Made by a program: the position numbers and the translations under genes
In this document: piece by piece, positions 26,731-34,829 of the stretch
How the letters are laid out: each line of letters starts with the position of its first letter
Position numbering within the stretch: position 1 is the first letter of the stretch
The notes under the pieces: model-generated
Database searches by the model: none
What the model was told of the DNA's origin: nothing
The model's input: only the letters and a program-made list of their open reading frames with translations
DNA from: Bacteroidetes bacterium SW_9_63_38
GTDB taxonomy: Bacteria; Bacteroidota; Rhodothermia; Rhodothermales; Salinibacteraceae
Length of the DNA stretch: 64,000 nucleotides
Direction: 5' to 3'
Assembly (NCBI GenBank): GCA_003022435.1
Contig: PXUA01000001.1
Location: forward strand, 62,001 to 126,000

Positions 26731-27162
26731 CTAATCCAGACTGCGGCGCAGGTCGATGAGCTCGTCGCCGTACTCCTCCAGTCCAAAGTGCAGCGCGTTG
26801 ATCGTCCCCCGCAGCTCTTCCAGATCGAGCGTGGCCAGGCGCAGGGTGTCCCGAAACCGGATCTGGGTCCCGTCCTCACTCAGCACAAAGGCCCCGTGGA
26901 CGAGCGCCCCGTTCATTTGCAACAAGCGTTCAAAGAGGTGCTCGGTGTCGGCCCCTTCCGGAACCCCCATGATGGCCTGCTGAATCTCGACGATCGGGTC
27001 CTCGCAGTCGATCACGAGATTGGAAATCCCGCGTTCCTCGTCTTCAACCACAAACAGGGCGTCCTCCGGATCCGTCTTCGTGGTGATGAGGCCGATGTCG
27101 CCGAGCCAGTTGCTGATGGTCTGGAAGGTGTCGAGGTCCTCTTCAGTTCGGGTCGCAGCCAT
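26731..27162 (-). CDS. YbjN-domain protein
   Basis: 143 residues from ATG 27162 (MAATRTEEDLDTF). The YbjN/type III chaperone-like fold is suggested by TFQTISNWLGDIGLITTKTDPEDALFVVEDEERGISNLVIDCEDPIVEIQQAIMGVPEG and LLQMNGALVHGAFVLSEDGTQIRFRDTLRLATLDLEEL. Such proteins sit beside PspA in many phyla. A chaperone-like role is suspected but unproven. It is 107 bases upstream of pspA. Immediately after its stop come the short repeats GCATAACGCCCAACGCACAAC. Confidence 0.8.
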   Translation of the reverse strand: MAATRTEEDLDTFQTISNWLGDIGLITTKTDPEDALFVVEDEERGISNLVIDCEDPIVEIQQAIMGVPEGADTEHLFERLLQMNGALVHGAFVLSEDGTQIRFRDTLRLATLDLEELRGTINALHFGLEEYGDELIDLRRSLD

Positions 27163-27220
27163 GTTCAGAACGGAAATTGATGTGTGGAAATGAGGACGAA
27201 AGGACGACAGCGCACCGGGG

Positions 27221-27601
27221 CTACCGCTCCTCCTTGTCAAGATATTTGAGAATCCGGTCGTAGGCAACATTGAGTTGCTTCGACACCTCCCCGGCCGTCT
27301 CCCGGCGCTCGTTGTCCTGCTGAAAGCGATCCTGATGATAACGTTTCATGAGACGTCGGTACGCCGTCTTCACGGTCTTCCGATCGCTGTCCACCGGTAC
27401 CTCCAGGGCCCGATAGGCCTCCGCCACGTCCGGCGGCATGTCAGGGGCCTTCTCCGTCGACGATGCAGCGGCCCCCGACGGCTCGGGCCCTCCCCCAATC
27501 GGATCGTCATAGGACGACTCCGTCGCCTCGTCGATCGGGGACCCGCGCAGGGCGCCCAGTTGAGCCCGAACAATACGTCGAAGCCGACGAGCCAGTGACA
27601 T
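27221..27601 (-). CDS. Degenerate J-domain protein (HQD instead of HPD)
   Basis: 126 residues from ATG 27601. The N-terminal half is a basic helix (MSLARRLRRIVRAQ) and a low-complexity linker. The C-terminal 65 residues form a J-domain: VAEAYRALEVPVDSDRKTVKTAYRRLMKRYHQDRFQQD...LNVAYDRILKYLDKE. The loop that must read HPD to stimulate DnaK is HQD here, so it may bind DnaK weakly or act without it. The basic start could hold it on the membrane, near PspA. It lies between ybjN and DUF4178 genes. Confidence 0.8.
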   Translation of the reverse strand: MSLARRLRRIVRAQLGALRGSPIDEATESSYDDPIGGGPEPSGAAASSTEKAPDMPPDVAEAYRALEVPVDSDRKTVKTAYRRLMKRYHQDRFQQDNERRETAGEVSKQLNVAYDRILKYLDKEER

Positions 27602-27722
27602 CACAGTAGAAGACGAATGAGCAGAATCGATGAGACGGATCGCACCCCCCCCTGACGCGCGCCGCGCGCCGCTGGCAACGTCACGTTTCACGCATCACGA
27701 TGTACGCATCACGCAATACGAA

Positions 27723-28265
27723 TCACGAAGATGCCCGCGGAAGAATGTTGTCAAACTCGTACGGCTCCACCTCCCGCCCGACGTACACGTTCCAGTCGCT
27801 CGACCCGTAGCGTTCGAGGGCCACGAAGTCGTCGCCGTGTTCGTATACCCAGTAGCGGAGCTTATTCGTGCGGTTGTCCACCGTCCGAGTGGCGGGACCC
27901 TCCTCCGCCAGCACATACTCGGTGCCGTCATGCATCACGGTCCCGGGCGGCTCCGAATCACGGAGCACAACCCGAAAGGATTCCCCGTCCGCCGTGACGT
28001 CGGTGATGTCGGCCGGTTCCGACAATAAAAACACGTCGCCGTCGTCGTACTCGTACTCCAGAAACAGGAGGTCATCATTGTTTTCGAGCGTCCACTCGTC
28101 GGCGGGCCAGCCCTCGTAATCGTATTTCGCGTGCTTGGTCACCTCCCAGGTCCGCATCTCATAGTCGAGCATGTAGCCCTCGCGGAGCTCGTCGAGCGAC
28201 GGATCGTCAACGGACTCGTCGCTGGAGTCGTCGCTGCTGCCGAACAGGGAATCAAAAAAGCCCAT
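27723..28265 (-). CDS. DUF4178 domain protein
   Basis: 180 residues. Begins MGFFDSLFGSSDD with an acidic linker, then LDELREGYMLDYEMRTWEVTKHAKYDYEGWPADEWTLENNDDLLFLEYEYDDGDVFLLSEPADI, a DUF4178 signature (W-E-V...Y.YEG...EW.L...DD..LEYE.DDG). The last third repeats the style with LRYWVYEHGDDFVALERYGSSDWNVYVGREVEPYEFDNIL. DUF4178 proteins are small, probably cytoplasmic beta proteins linked genomically to PspA, polyamine and DUF350 genes. Biochemical role unknown. Confidence 0.85.
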   Translation of the reverse strand: MGFFDSLFGSSDDSSDESVDDPSLDELREGYMLDYEMRTWEVTKHAKYDYEGWPADEWTLENNDDLLFLEYEYDDGDVFLLSEPADITDVTADGESFRVVLRDSEPPGTVMHDGTEYVLAEEGPATRTVDNRTNKLRYWVYEHGDDFVALERYGSSDWNVYVGREVEPYEFDNILPRASS

Positions 28266-28372
28266 GGAGTCCGTGTCGAATTGTCGTGTGGTCGAATAGA
28301 GGTGCGTGCCGGAATGTGCATACAGCGCGAACGACTTTCTCGCCGGATCGATTCCACCGGCGCGGTTGCCCG

Positions 28373-29899
28373 TCAGTTCCAGTACCGCCAGCCGTCGAGA
28401 TACGCGTCCAGCACGCGCGGCTGGTCGAGAGTCGACGGCTGGGGAGAGGCCTCCGGCTGCAAATCTTTCGGAAACCGAAAGAGACCGGGGATGATATCAT
28501 CGTTCAAGAATCGGGTGTCGGCCGCCGGCGTGGCCGTCTGTGGGTGGAGCGGCCGCTCGGCGGCCATCACGAACCCCCACTCCCCGAACGACGGCACGTT
28601 CACGTGATACGGGTAGGTGTGCGAAAACCCGCCGGCTTCAATCGTGGATCGAATGGTCCAAAAGGCCTCCTGCGCAAAGTACGGGCTCGTGGCCTGCGTG
28701 ACGAACACCCCGTCGCGCGTGAGATGGCTCCGCACGAGGCCGTAGAAGGTGCGACTGTAGAGCCGAGCGAGGGACACGTTGTTCGGATCCGGAAGGTCCG
28801 CGAGGATGAGGTCGTACCGTCGCTCCGTACTCTCTAAAAAAACGAACGCATCTTTCGTTGCCGTCTGCACCCGCGGGCTGTGGAGACTCCGGTTGTTGAG
28901 ACGGGCGAGCGACGGATGCGTCCGAGCCAACTCGAAAATCTTCGGGTCGAGGTCGACGACAGTCACCTGCTCGACCGCCGCGTACTTGAGCAATTCCCGG
29001 GCCACGAGGCCGTCGCCCCCACCCAGTACGAGCACCCGACGCGGCTCCTGAACCTGACTCATGGGCACGTGCACCAGCGGCTCATGATAGCGCGGCTCGT
29101 CCAGCGACGAGAACTGAAGGTTGCCGTCCAGAAAGAGCCGCAGATCGTCCTGCCATCGCGTCATCACAATCTTCTGGTACGGCGTCTGCTCCCGGTACAC
29201 GATTCGGTCCTCGTAGACCTGGTTGCTCCACCGGTCCATGACCGGCCCGGAGCCGGCCAGCAGCCCTCCCAGCACAAGCGCCGCCCCCGCCGTCAGCAGA
29301 TACCCCTGCACGCGCGAGCGCCGCTCCAGTCGGTCCGCAAACCACCCGAGGTTGACGAGGCCGATAAGGAGGTTCAGCAATCCCAGCACGAGCGACGCCC
29401 GAAAGGTCCCCAGCACCGGCAGCAGCACAAACGGAAACGCCAGCGTGGCCAACAGCGCGCCCAGATAGTCGAACGAGAGGATGTTCGCCAGATTCACGTC
29501 GAGCGACTCCTCCTCGTCCATGATGCGCGTCAGCAGCGGGATTTCGAGCCCCGTCAGCGCCCCGATGGTCATGATGAGCCCCACCACGACGGGCCAGAAG
29601 ACCGTCCCGTAGGCGTACGCCAGGTACAACAACGGCACAGACAGTCCGCCCACAATCCCCAGCAGGATCTCGGCCGCGATGAACGACCGCAGCAGCTTGG
29701 TCTTGACGAACCGAGAAATATACGACCCGAGCCCCATCGACGCCAGGTAGAGCCCGATCGTAATCGAAAACTGCTTGACGCTGTCTCCGAGGAAGTACGA
29801 CGCCGTCGTGCTGATCAGCAGCTCGTAGACGAGCGAGCAGAGACCGGCCAGGAAGACCGAGAAAATGACGACCTTCTTATTGCTCAACACACGCCGCAT
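28373..29899 (-). CDS. speE: Membrane-anchored spermidine synthase-like aminopropyltransferase
   Basis: 508 residues. Seven or so membrane helices fill residues 10-225 (for example VVIFSVFLAGLCSLVYELL, SFIAAEILLGIVGGLSVPLLYL). The soluble part holds the aminopropyltransferase fold: QTPYQKIVMTRW, LRLFLDGNLQFSSLDEPRYHEPLVH, the dcSAM site LVLGGGDGLVARELLKY, VDLDPKIFELAR and ADLPDPNN with the catalytic Asp. It makes spermidine or a related product at the membrane using dcSAM from the SpeD in the same cluster. TM-fused SpeE proteins next to DUF350 and DUF4178 suggest modification of a membrane or peptide target; that is inferred. Confidence 0.92.
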   Translation of the reverse strand: MRRVLSNKKVVIFSVFLAGLCSLVYELLISTTASYFLGDSVKQFSITIGLYLASMGLGSYISRFVKTKLLRSFIAAEILLGIVGGLSVPLLYLAYAYGTVFWPVVVGLIMTIGALTGLEIPLLTRIMDEEESLDVNLANILSFDYLGALLATLAFPFVLLPVLGTFRASLVLGLLNLLIGLVNLGWFADRLERRSRVQGYLLTAGAALVLGGLLAGSGPVMDRWSNQVYEDRIVYREQTPYQKIVMTRWQDDLRLFLDGNLQFSSLDEPRYHEPLVHVPMSQVQEPRRVLVLGGGDGLVARELLKYAAVEQVTVVDLDPKIFELARTHPSLARLNNRSLHSPRVQTATKDAFVFLESTERRYDLILADLPDPNNVSLARLYSRTFYGLVRSHLTRDGVFVTQATSPYFAQEAFWTIRSTIEAGGFSHTYPYHVNVPSFGEWGFVMAAERPLHPQTATPAADTRFLNDDIIPGLFRFPKDLQPEASPQPSTLDQPRVLDAYLDGWRYWN

Positions 29900-30003
29900 A
29901 CACGCATACTGCCGTTGCTCATTCGGTCATTGTCCCGTCGCCTTTCTCGCCCTTCCCCCCCTTCTCACATTCCAACCTTGTAATCTTCCAATTTTCCAAC
30001 CTT

Positions 30004-30228
30004 CTACTTCCCACCCCGAATGCCCCCGCCTCGCGTCCCGGACGACCGCACGCTTCGGGTCGCATACACGTCCACGTCGTCGTCATGGTACGTGACCCGC
30101 GGCACCGGTCGCACATCGTCCGATGCGCCCCAGAGCGACATTCCCCCGAGCATGCTGTACCCAAACGTGCCACCGTACAGCAGCACAGCAACGACAATCG
30201 CACCGATGCGGAAGGTTGAATCGTCCAT
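30004..30228 (-). CDS. Small single-TM protein of the speE/DUF4178 cluster
   Basis: 74 residues. One membrane span (FRIGAIVVAVLLYGGTFGYSMLGG), then an acidic-basic tail TYHDDDVDVYATRSVRSSGTRGGGIRGG. No known family is recognised. The position between speE (stop 104 bases away) and two membrane paralogues, on the same strand, makes it a likely member of the system. Clear start ATG 30228. Confidence 0.65.
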   Translation of the reverse strand: MDDSTFRIGAIVVAVLLYGGTFGYSMLGGMSLWGASDDVRPVPRVTYHDDDVDVYATRSVRSSGTRGGGIRGGK

Positions 30229-30297
30229 GGCAGAAAAGCTGTCCTAACGAAACAAAAATGCGGAATACGGGTCCACCCGGACCGGCCGGCGGCGGCA

Positions 30298-31137
30298 TCA
30301 CTCGTCTTCGAATTCCAGATCGTCGTCGTCCTCAACCTCAATGTCGAGATCATTGCGGACGGTCGTTTCGTCGGAGCTAAATCGCGCAATTCCCGCTAGT
30401 AGCAACACCGCCCCGAAGAAGCACGCAAGGTACGCCAGCCACTGGAGCGGACGCGGATTGCCCCACCACTGGGCCGGATCGATGTAGAGCTGAATGGGCC
30501 CCAACTCCGACGCATCGACGTTCGCCTCCGTCTCCAAACGAATGTGATAGGTGCCCGCTGGAATCTGGAGGGTCGTGCTATAATATTCTTCGTCTTCGCT
30601 CCAGCGATAACCGTCGTCGTACCCGGCATAGTTCCAGGCCCCGCCGCCGAAGCTGGAGAGATACTCCTTATCCCCGTCGAGCAGATTCACCGTCACAAAG
30701 CTCCACCGCTCATATGTGCGTCGATCCCCGGGGGTAATCTGCTGCTGAACCCGCACCTCGGCCCAGGTGTCCTCCTCCACGGTAATCGGCCCCACCGTCC
30801 CCCCCATACTCGGCACTTCCTCGACCCCGAAGTCATCAAGGCCGCCGCTTCCCCCAAACGGCATCATCAGCAGGAGCGACGACAAGAGTGCCACCCCGCC
30901 CAGACTGAGCGTGACAATCCCAGCCCCCTTCAGTCGCTTCGCCGTCTCCGACGACGGCTTCAGGAAGGCGTGTACCCCAATCCCGACGACCGTTCCCCCA
31001 ATGAGAAGCCCGATACAGTACAGGACAGACGGGTAATTGGAGAGGAGCATGTACGCAAGCCCGAGCATGAAAGCCCCGAAGGCGAGTTTCCCGCACCCGT
31101 CCCCTCCCTGTGTGTCCGTACTGGTTTCCGCAACCAT
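30298..31137 (-). CDS. Membrane protein paralogue A of polyamine/PspA cluster
   Basis: 279 residues. Two or three N-terminal helices (LAFGAFMLGLAYMLLSNYPSVLYCIGLLIGGTVVGIGVHAFL; GIVTLSLGGVALLSSLLLMMPFGG). A beta-rich outer domain follows (GTVGPITVEEDTWAEVRVQQQI, RWSFVTVNLLDGDKEYLSSFGGGAWNYAGYDDGYRWSEDEEYYSTTLQIPAGTYHIRLE), then a last helix and an acidic tail. DUF-type proteins with this W-S-F-V-V/L-L-D...Y..SF...W.Y.G.D...W.E pattern occur with DUF4178 and DUF350. It is about half identical to the next gene upstream; no function known. Confidence 0.75.
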   Translation of the reverse strand: MVAETSTDTQGGDGCGKLAFGAFMLGLAYMLLSNYPSVLYCIGLLIGGTVVGIGVHAFLKPSSETAKRLKGAGIVTLSLGGVALLSSLLLMMPFGGSGGLDDFGVEEVPSMGGTVGPITVEEDTWAEVRVQQQITPGDRRTYERWSFVTVNLLDGDKEYLSSFGGGAWNYAGYDDGYRWSEDEEYYSTTLQIPAGTYHIRLETEANVDASELGPIQLYIDPAQWWGNPRPLQWLAYLACFFGAVLLLAGIARFSSDETTVRNDLDIEVEDDDDLEFEDE

Positions 31138-31295
31138 GGCGTGAGTGATCCGTCAGTCTAAAGTTAAGCCGTCGCTCCTACCAATACGTAGATAAGTTTG
31201 CGGCTATGCATGGTCCGCAGCGTTCCGGGGAAAATGGTGTGTGCGTTCTCACGGACCGGTCTGTGCGGAGCATTACTCTTCCTCGACCTTGATCT

Positions 31296-31459
31296 TAGAG
31301 ACTGTTTTGATTTCACACGTTGATCTCATGAGCGCGACGGGACGAGTGCAGGACGGTTCATCCCAACCTGTTCTTGCCTCACCTGCCCCAGACGCTTTCC
31401 ACGTATAGAGGAAGGCTGGTGTGTCGAATAATCACGACTGAAAAATCAGGACAGTCTCT
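31296..31459. mobile_element. 164-bp MITE-like element between two paralogous genes
   Basis: Left end AGAGACTGTTTTGATTT (31296-31312), right end AAATCAGGACAGTCTCT (31443-31459): inverted repeats matching at 15 of 17 bases. The right end overlaps the stop codon of the next gene (31459-31461). The same end sequence occurs at 56870-56886 (17/17) and 51480 (15/17). No coding capacity. It lies in the 321-base gap between the two paralogues. Confidence 0.65.
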
Positions 31460-32268
31460 CACTCGTTGTCCTCTGCCGATCCGACGTGAAGTCCACGAAC
31501 GGTTCCCGCCACAAACAAGGCGGCCCCCAGAAAACACGAGATGTAGGCCAACCACTGCAGCGGCGCCGGATCGCCCCACCACTGGGTCGGTTCCAGCCGG
31601 AAGCGAATCGGTCCCAGTTCGGACTCGTTCACGTCCGCTTCCGTCTTGAAACGCACATAGTAGGTCCCCGGATGCAGCGTGAGGGTCGTCTGGTAGCGTT
31701 CGTCATCTTCACTCCAGCGATAGCCTTCATCGTACCCGGCATAGTTCCAGAACCCGCCGCCGAAGCTGGACAGGTACTTCTTGTCGTCGTCGAGCAACTC
31801 CACGGTCACAAAGCTCCAGCGCTTGTACGTACTGCCGCGGGCGGAATTGATCTCTTGTTCGACCGCCACGTCCACCCACGTTTTCTCCTCGACTGTGAAG
31901 GGACCGACCGTTCCCCCCATGCTCGGGATCGTCTCGACTTTTATCTGGTCGAGGCCCCCCGTTCCCCCGAACGGAAGCATCAGGAGAAGTGACGTGAGCA
32001 GGGCAGCCCCGCCCACCCCGAGCGCAGCCATACCGGCCTCTTTCGACCGCTGCGACGCGTGCGACGACGGCTGGAAGTAGGCGTATCCCGCCATGCCGAC
32101 AACAGCTCCGCAGATCATCAGTCCGATACAGTACGGCACGGTCGGGAAGTTGCTGACCAGTCCATAGCCGACGGCGAGGAGCAACACCCCGATCCCGAGG
32201 CCGCACCCCTGCTTCAAACACCCGGTGTCGCTGTCCTCGTCGTCCCCAATGTCATCGTCAGCAACCAT
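31459..32268 (-). CDS. Membrane protein paralogue B of polyamine/PspA cluster
   Basis: 269 residues, tandem duplicate of the protein at 30298. Acidic N-terminus, helices GCGLGIGVLLLAVGYGLVSNF and YCIGLMICGAVVGMAGYAYF, and AALGVGGAALLTSLLLMLPFGG. The outer domain reads SMGGTVGPFTVEEKTWVDVAVEQEI, RWSFVTVELLDDDKKYLSSFGGGFWNYAGYDEGYRWSEDDERYQTTLTLHPGTYYVRF. A final helix precedes a short acidic end. Its stop codon is formed partly by an inserted inverted-repeat element, so the last few residues may be altered. Function unknown; paired duplicates may form a heteromer. Confidence 0.75.
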   Translation of the reverse strand: MVADDDIGDDEDSDTGCLKQGCGLGIGVLLLAVGYGLVSNFPTVPYCIGLMICGAVVGMAGYAYFQPSSHASQRSKEAGMAALGVGGAALLTSLLLMLPFGGTGGLDQIKVETIPSMGGTVGPFTVEEKTWVDVAVEQEINSARGSTYKRWSFVTVELLDDDKKYLSSFGGGFWNYAGYDEGYRWSEDDERYQTTLTLHPGTYYVRFKTEADVNESELGPIRFRLEPTQWWGDPAPLQWLAYISCFLGAALFVAGTVRGLHVGSAEDNE

Positions 32269-32385
32269 GATGTGCGTGGCCCGCCAGTCTGTATTGATGA
32301 GAAATGTCGTTCTGAGTGCAACTGGATGCCCTCAGAGTCGACACACAACCGGAGGTGGGCGTCCAATTCCTCCTTGCTCAATCTC

Positions 32386-33237
32386 TCAGAGGACAAAGAA
32401 AAGCACAGTAGCAAATCCAATCGAGACGGCGCCCTCCAGAAGGCTGGCCCCGACGTTTTGGTCCTCAGCAATCTCGACGTTCAGATCGTGCCGCGGGATC
32501 ACTACCTTGTCGAAGAAGAAGCGAATCCCGACGAGGTATACGAACACCAGTAGTACGTTCCACCCCAGCGACTGCAGGTTGACCGCCCAGCTCACAAAGT
32601 CGCCGGATACCGCCCGCATCACGATGATCCCGATCGCCACCAGCCCCCCGCCGAAGCCGACCCCCGCCGCCACGTTGTCCTGTTCGATCTGTCCAAGCAG
32701 CGAGTAGGGCACCGATAGGTCGTACAGCCACGTGAACGCAATCAGCGCTCCCTGCCCCAGCACGTAAAACGCGAGCGCCGTGTGCGGCCCCCCACCTTCG
32801 CCGTGGATGCTGCCCGCCACGATGAACGCCGAGGCCACGTAGCTCCCAAACAACACGGCCCCGGCCCCCGGATTTCTGTCTTCAATCAGCTCCCGCTGCG
32901 CCGAAAAGCCGCGCAGGATGAGATAATCGTTGATGACACGGGACAGCAGGAGCAGTAGAATTCCCCCGAGCCCATAGCCGCCCACAAGCACGAGATCCCA
33001 CAGCAGCGTAGTGGACGGCCCGAGGAGCGCCCCGATGTACACGATGATAATGCCGAGATAGTACCCGGCCGTGCTGATCGCGAGGGCGGGATTGTCCTCC
33101 GCCGTCAACTGTCGATCGACCGAATGCGAGGACAACGCGTCGTTGACCCACTTTCCGACCACAAAGAGGACGGCAAACAGCGCAAGAAACGCGACCGGGC
33201 TCTGAACGGCCCGTAGCAATTCGGTCACAGCGTCCAT
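32386..33237 (-). CDS. DUF350 family membrane protein (two tandem DUF350 units)
   Basis: 283 residues, about eight helices. Each half repeats the DUF350 plan: SPVAFLALFAVLFVVGKWVNDAL..DNPALAISTAGYYLGIIIVYIGAL..LWDLVLVGGYGLGGILLLLLSRVINDYLI in the first, and VPYSLLGQIEQDNVAAGVGFGGGLVAIGIIVMRAV..FVYLVGIRFFFDKVVIP in the second, ending with VEIAEDQNVGASLLEGAVSIGFATVLFF. DUF350 is a PspA- and polyamine-associated membrane module without a known reaction. It is the first gene (5' end) of the minus-strand cluster. Confidence 0.88.
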   Translation of the reverse strand: MDAVTELLRAVQSPVAFLALFAVLFVVGKWVNDALSSHSVDRQLTAEDNPALAISTAGYYLGIIIVYIGALLGPSTTLLWDLVLVGGYGLGGILLLLLSRVINDYLILRGFSAQRELIEDRNPGAGAVLFGSYVASAFIVAGSIHGEGGGPHTALAFYVLGQGALIAFTWLYDLSVPYSLLGQIEQDNVAAGVGFGGGLVAIGIIVMRAVSGDFVSWAVNLQSLGWNVLLVFVYLVGIRFFFDKVVIPRHDLNVEIAEDQNVGASLLEGAVSIGFATVLFFVL

Positions 33238-33460
33238 GACGCGTACAAGACTGGTGAAGAGAAAGCAGATACGCTCCCGGTTCTCCGCAAATCAGTTCGC
33301 TGCCCGACCCGGGACGGCAGCAGCCGGCTATTGAGATGGGCAGGGAGAGTTTCAGGCCCGCTGCCGAATAATGTAACGGCTGATCGCCCGCTCGTCAAAC
33401 GTTCTTTCCACCTTGCAGGGCAGTTACGTCTTGCTCTACAACGATAGAGCAGTAGAGCAC

Positions 33461-33575
33461 AGCGTCTTTGCGTCCATACCTCCAGGTGTCCGTTTATTTC
33501 GGGCAGATGGGGCAATGAACGGCAAACGTGCCTCCGCTGTCCTCAGGACATCTGCCGACACGCAATCGCTCTGCT
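33461..33575 (+). repeat. Dispersed intergenic repeat, copy 3
   Basis: GCGTCCATACCTCCAGGTGT, CCGTTTATTTCGGGCAGATG, GGGCAATGAACGGCAA, GTGCCTCCGCTGTCCTCAGG, and CACGCAATCGCTCTGC. Same word order as the copies at 23346 and 55721 with more changes. It lies between the DUF350 start and the stop of the Fe ABC ATPase; the rest of the 348-base gap shows no gene. Confidence 0.7.
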
Positions 33576-33585
33576 TTCCCGTTCT

Positions 33586-34692
33586 TCACGTCGTCCCCGA
33601 CGGCTCCGGGGTCGCTCCGCTCGGCATATCGGCGGGCGTGGGCTGACGTTCCAGGACAACGGCCGGTTCGAGGGGCTGAAGCACCACCGTGTCCCCGGCC
33701 TCGTACAGCCTCCGGTTGTCGGTGTGGACGAGGTACTCATTGTCCTCGCACGACACGCGGTAGGTAATGTCGTGCCCCTTGAAGGCCCGTCCTTGAACCG
33801 TGCCTACCGGCCCGTCGGCCGTCTCCGGCGCCGCCAATGTGAGGTGCTCCGGCCGCAGTGACACGAGCACGGTGCCTTCGGCCTCTCGGTTGAGCTGAAT
33901 GTGCCCGAGCGGCGTGTCGGCCTCGTCGCCAACAGCCTGCGACAGCAGTAGATTGGTGCGCCCCAGGAACTGGGCAACGAAGAGCGTCCGGGGCTGATAG
34001 TAGACCTCCTCCGGCGTGCCCACCTGATCGAGCTGCCCGCTCCGCATCACCGCCAGCCGGTCGGCAAACGACAGCGCCTCCTCCTGATCGTGGGTCACCA
34101 GCACGGCGCTGATGCCCTTGTCCTTCAGCAGCTGCCGCACCTCCTGGCGCGTCTCCTCGCGCAGTAGGGCATCGAGGTTGGAAAACGGCTCGTCGAGCAG
34201 AATGAGGTCCGGCTCTGGCGCCAGCGTGCGGGCCAGCGCCACCCGCTGCTGCTGTCCCCCCGAGAGATGTTGTGGACGACGCTCCTCAAAGCCGTCAAGC
34301 CCCACCATGTCCAGCGCCTCGCGGGCCCGCGCCGTTCGCTCCGCCTCCGTTTCCTGCTGCAGGCCGAAGACCACATTTTCCAGCACCGTCAGGTGGGGAA
34401 ACAGCGCGTAGTCCTGAAAGACGATGCCCACGCCCCGCTCCTCGGGCGGGACGTGTACGCCAGAGCCGGCCAGGGTGCGTCCCTGCATGACGACGGTGCC
34501 TTCCGTCGCGCGCTCGAACCCCGCGATGCACCGCAGCGTCGTCGTCTTGCCGCAGCCGCTGGGGCCGAGGATCGCAAAAATCTCGGGCGCCCGGTCGGCA
34601 GCCACCTCGAAGGAGACATCGTGCACGACCGGGGGAGCATCCGGCCCGAAGCACTTCGTCAACTGCTGGACGGAAAGGAGAAGGTCGGTCAT
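33586..34692 (-). CDS. fbpC: Fe(III) ABC transporter ATP-binding protein (FbpC-like)
   Basis: 368 residues. Walker A GPSGCGKTT, Q-loop FQDYALFPHLTV, signature LSGGQQQRVALARTL, Walker B LILLDEPFSNLDALL, H-loop VTHDQEEAL. A C-terminal regulatory beta domain of the TOBE/CysA type follows (VSLRPEHLTL.. VQGRAFKGHDITYRV). It energises the permease encoded downstream at 34830-36431. Gene order on the strand is substrate protein, permease, ATPase, as in fbpABC/futABC. Ferric iron is the likely substrate; other metals or phosphonate-like anions are possible. Confidence 0.9.
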   Translation of the reverse strand: MTDLLLSVQQLTKCFGPDAPPVVHDVSFEVAADRAPEIFAILGPSGCGKTTTLRCIAGFERATEGTVVMQGRTLAGSGVHVPPEERGVGIVFQDYALFPHLTVLENVVFGLQQETEAERTARAREALDMVGLDGFEERRPQHLSGGQQQRVALARTLAPEPDLILLDEPFSNLDALLREETRQEVRQLLKDKGISAVLVTHDQEEALSFADRLAVMRSGQLDQVGTPEEVYYQPRTLFVAQFLGRTNLLLSQAVGDEADTPLGHIQLNREAEGTVLVSLRPEHLTLAAPETADGPVGTVQGRAFKGHDITYRVSCEDNEYLVHTDNRRLYEAGDTVVLQPLEPAVVLERQPTPADMPSGATPEPSGTT

Positions 34693-34750
34693 GGCGGGTG
34701 GGGCACGTGTGCTGGAATCGCTCGTTCCCGAATGAGGCGATGCGTAACTC

Positions 34751-34804
34751 GTGATTCGTGAAGGCCGTTGGAATCTCCGTTACCCAGTCCCCTTCACGTC
34801 TCAC
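34751..34804 (-). other. Inverted repeat between permease and ATPase genes
   Basis: GTGATTCGTGAAGG (34751-34764) and CCTTCACGTCTCAC (34791-34804) pair at 11 of 14 positions. It may limit transcription into the ATPase gene or protect the upstream message. It uses the same CGTGAA/TTCACG words as the hairpin after gyrB. Confidence 0.4.
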
Positions 34805-34829
34805 GCTCGCTCGCCGGGGACCGCTCTTC

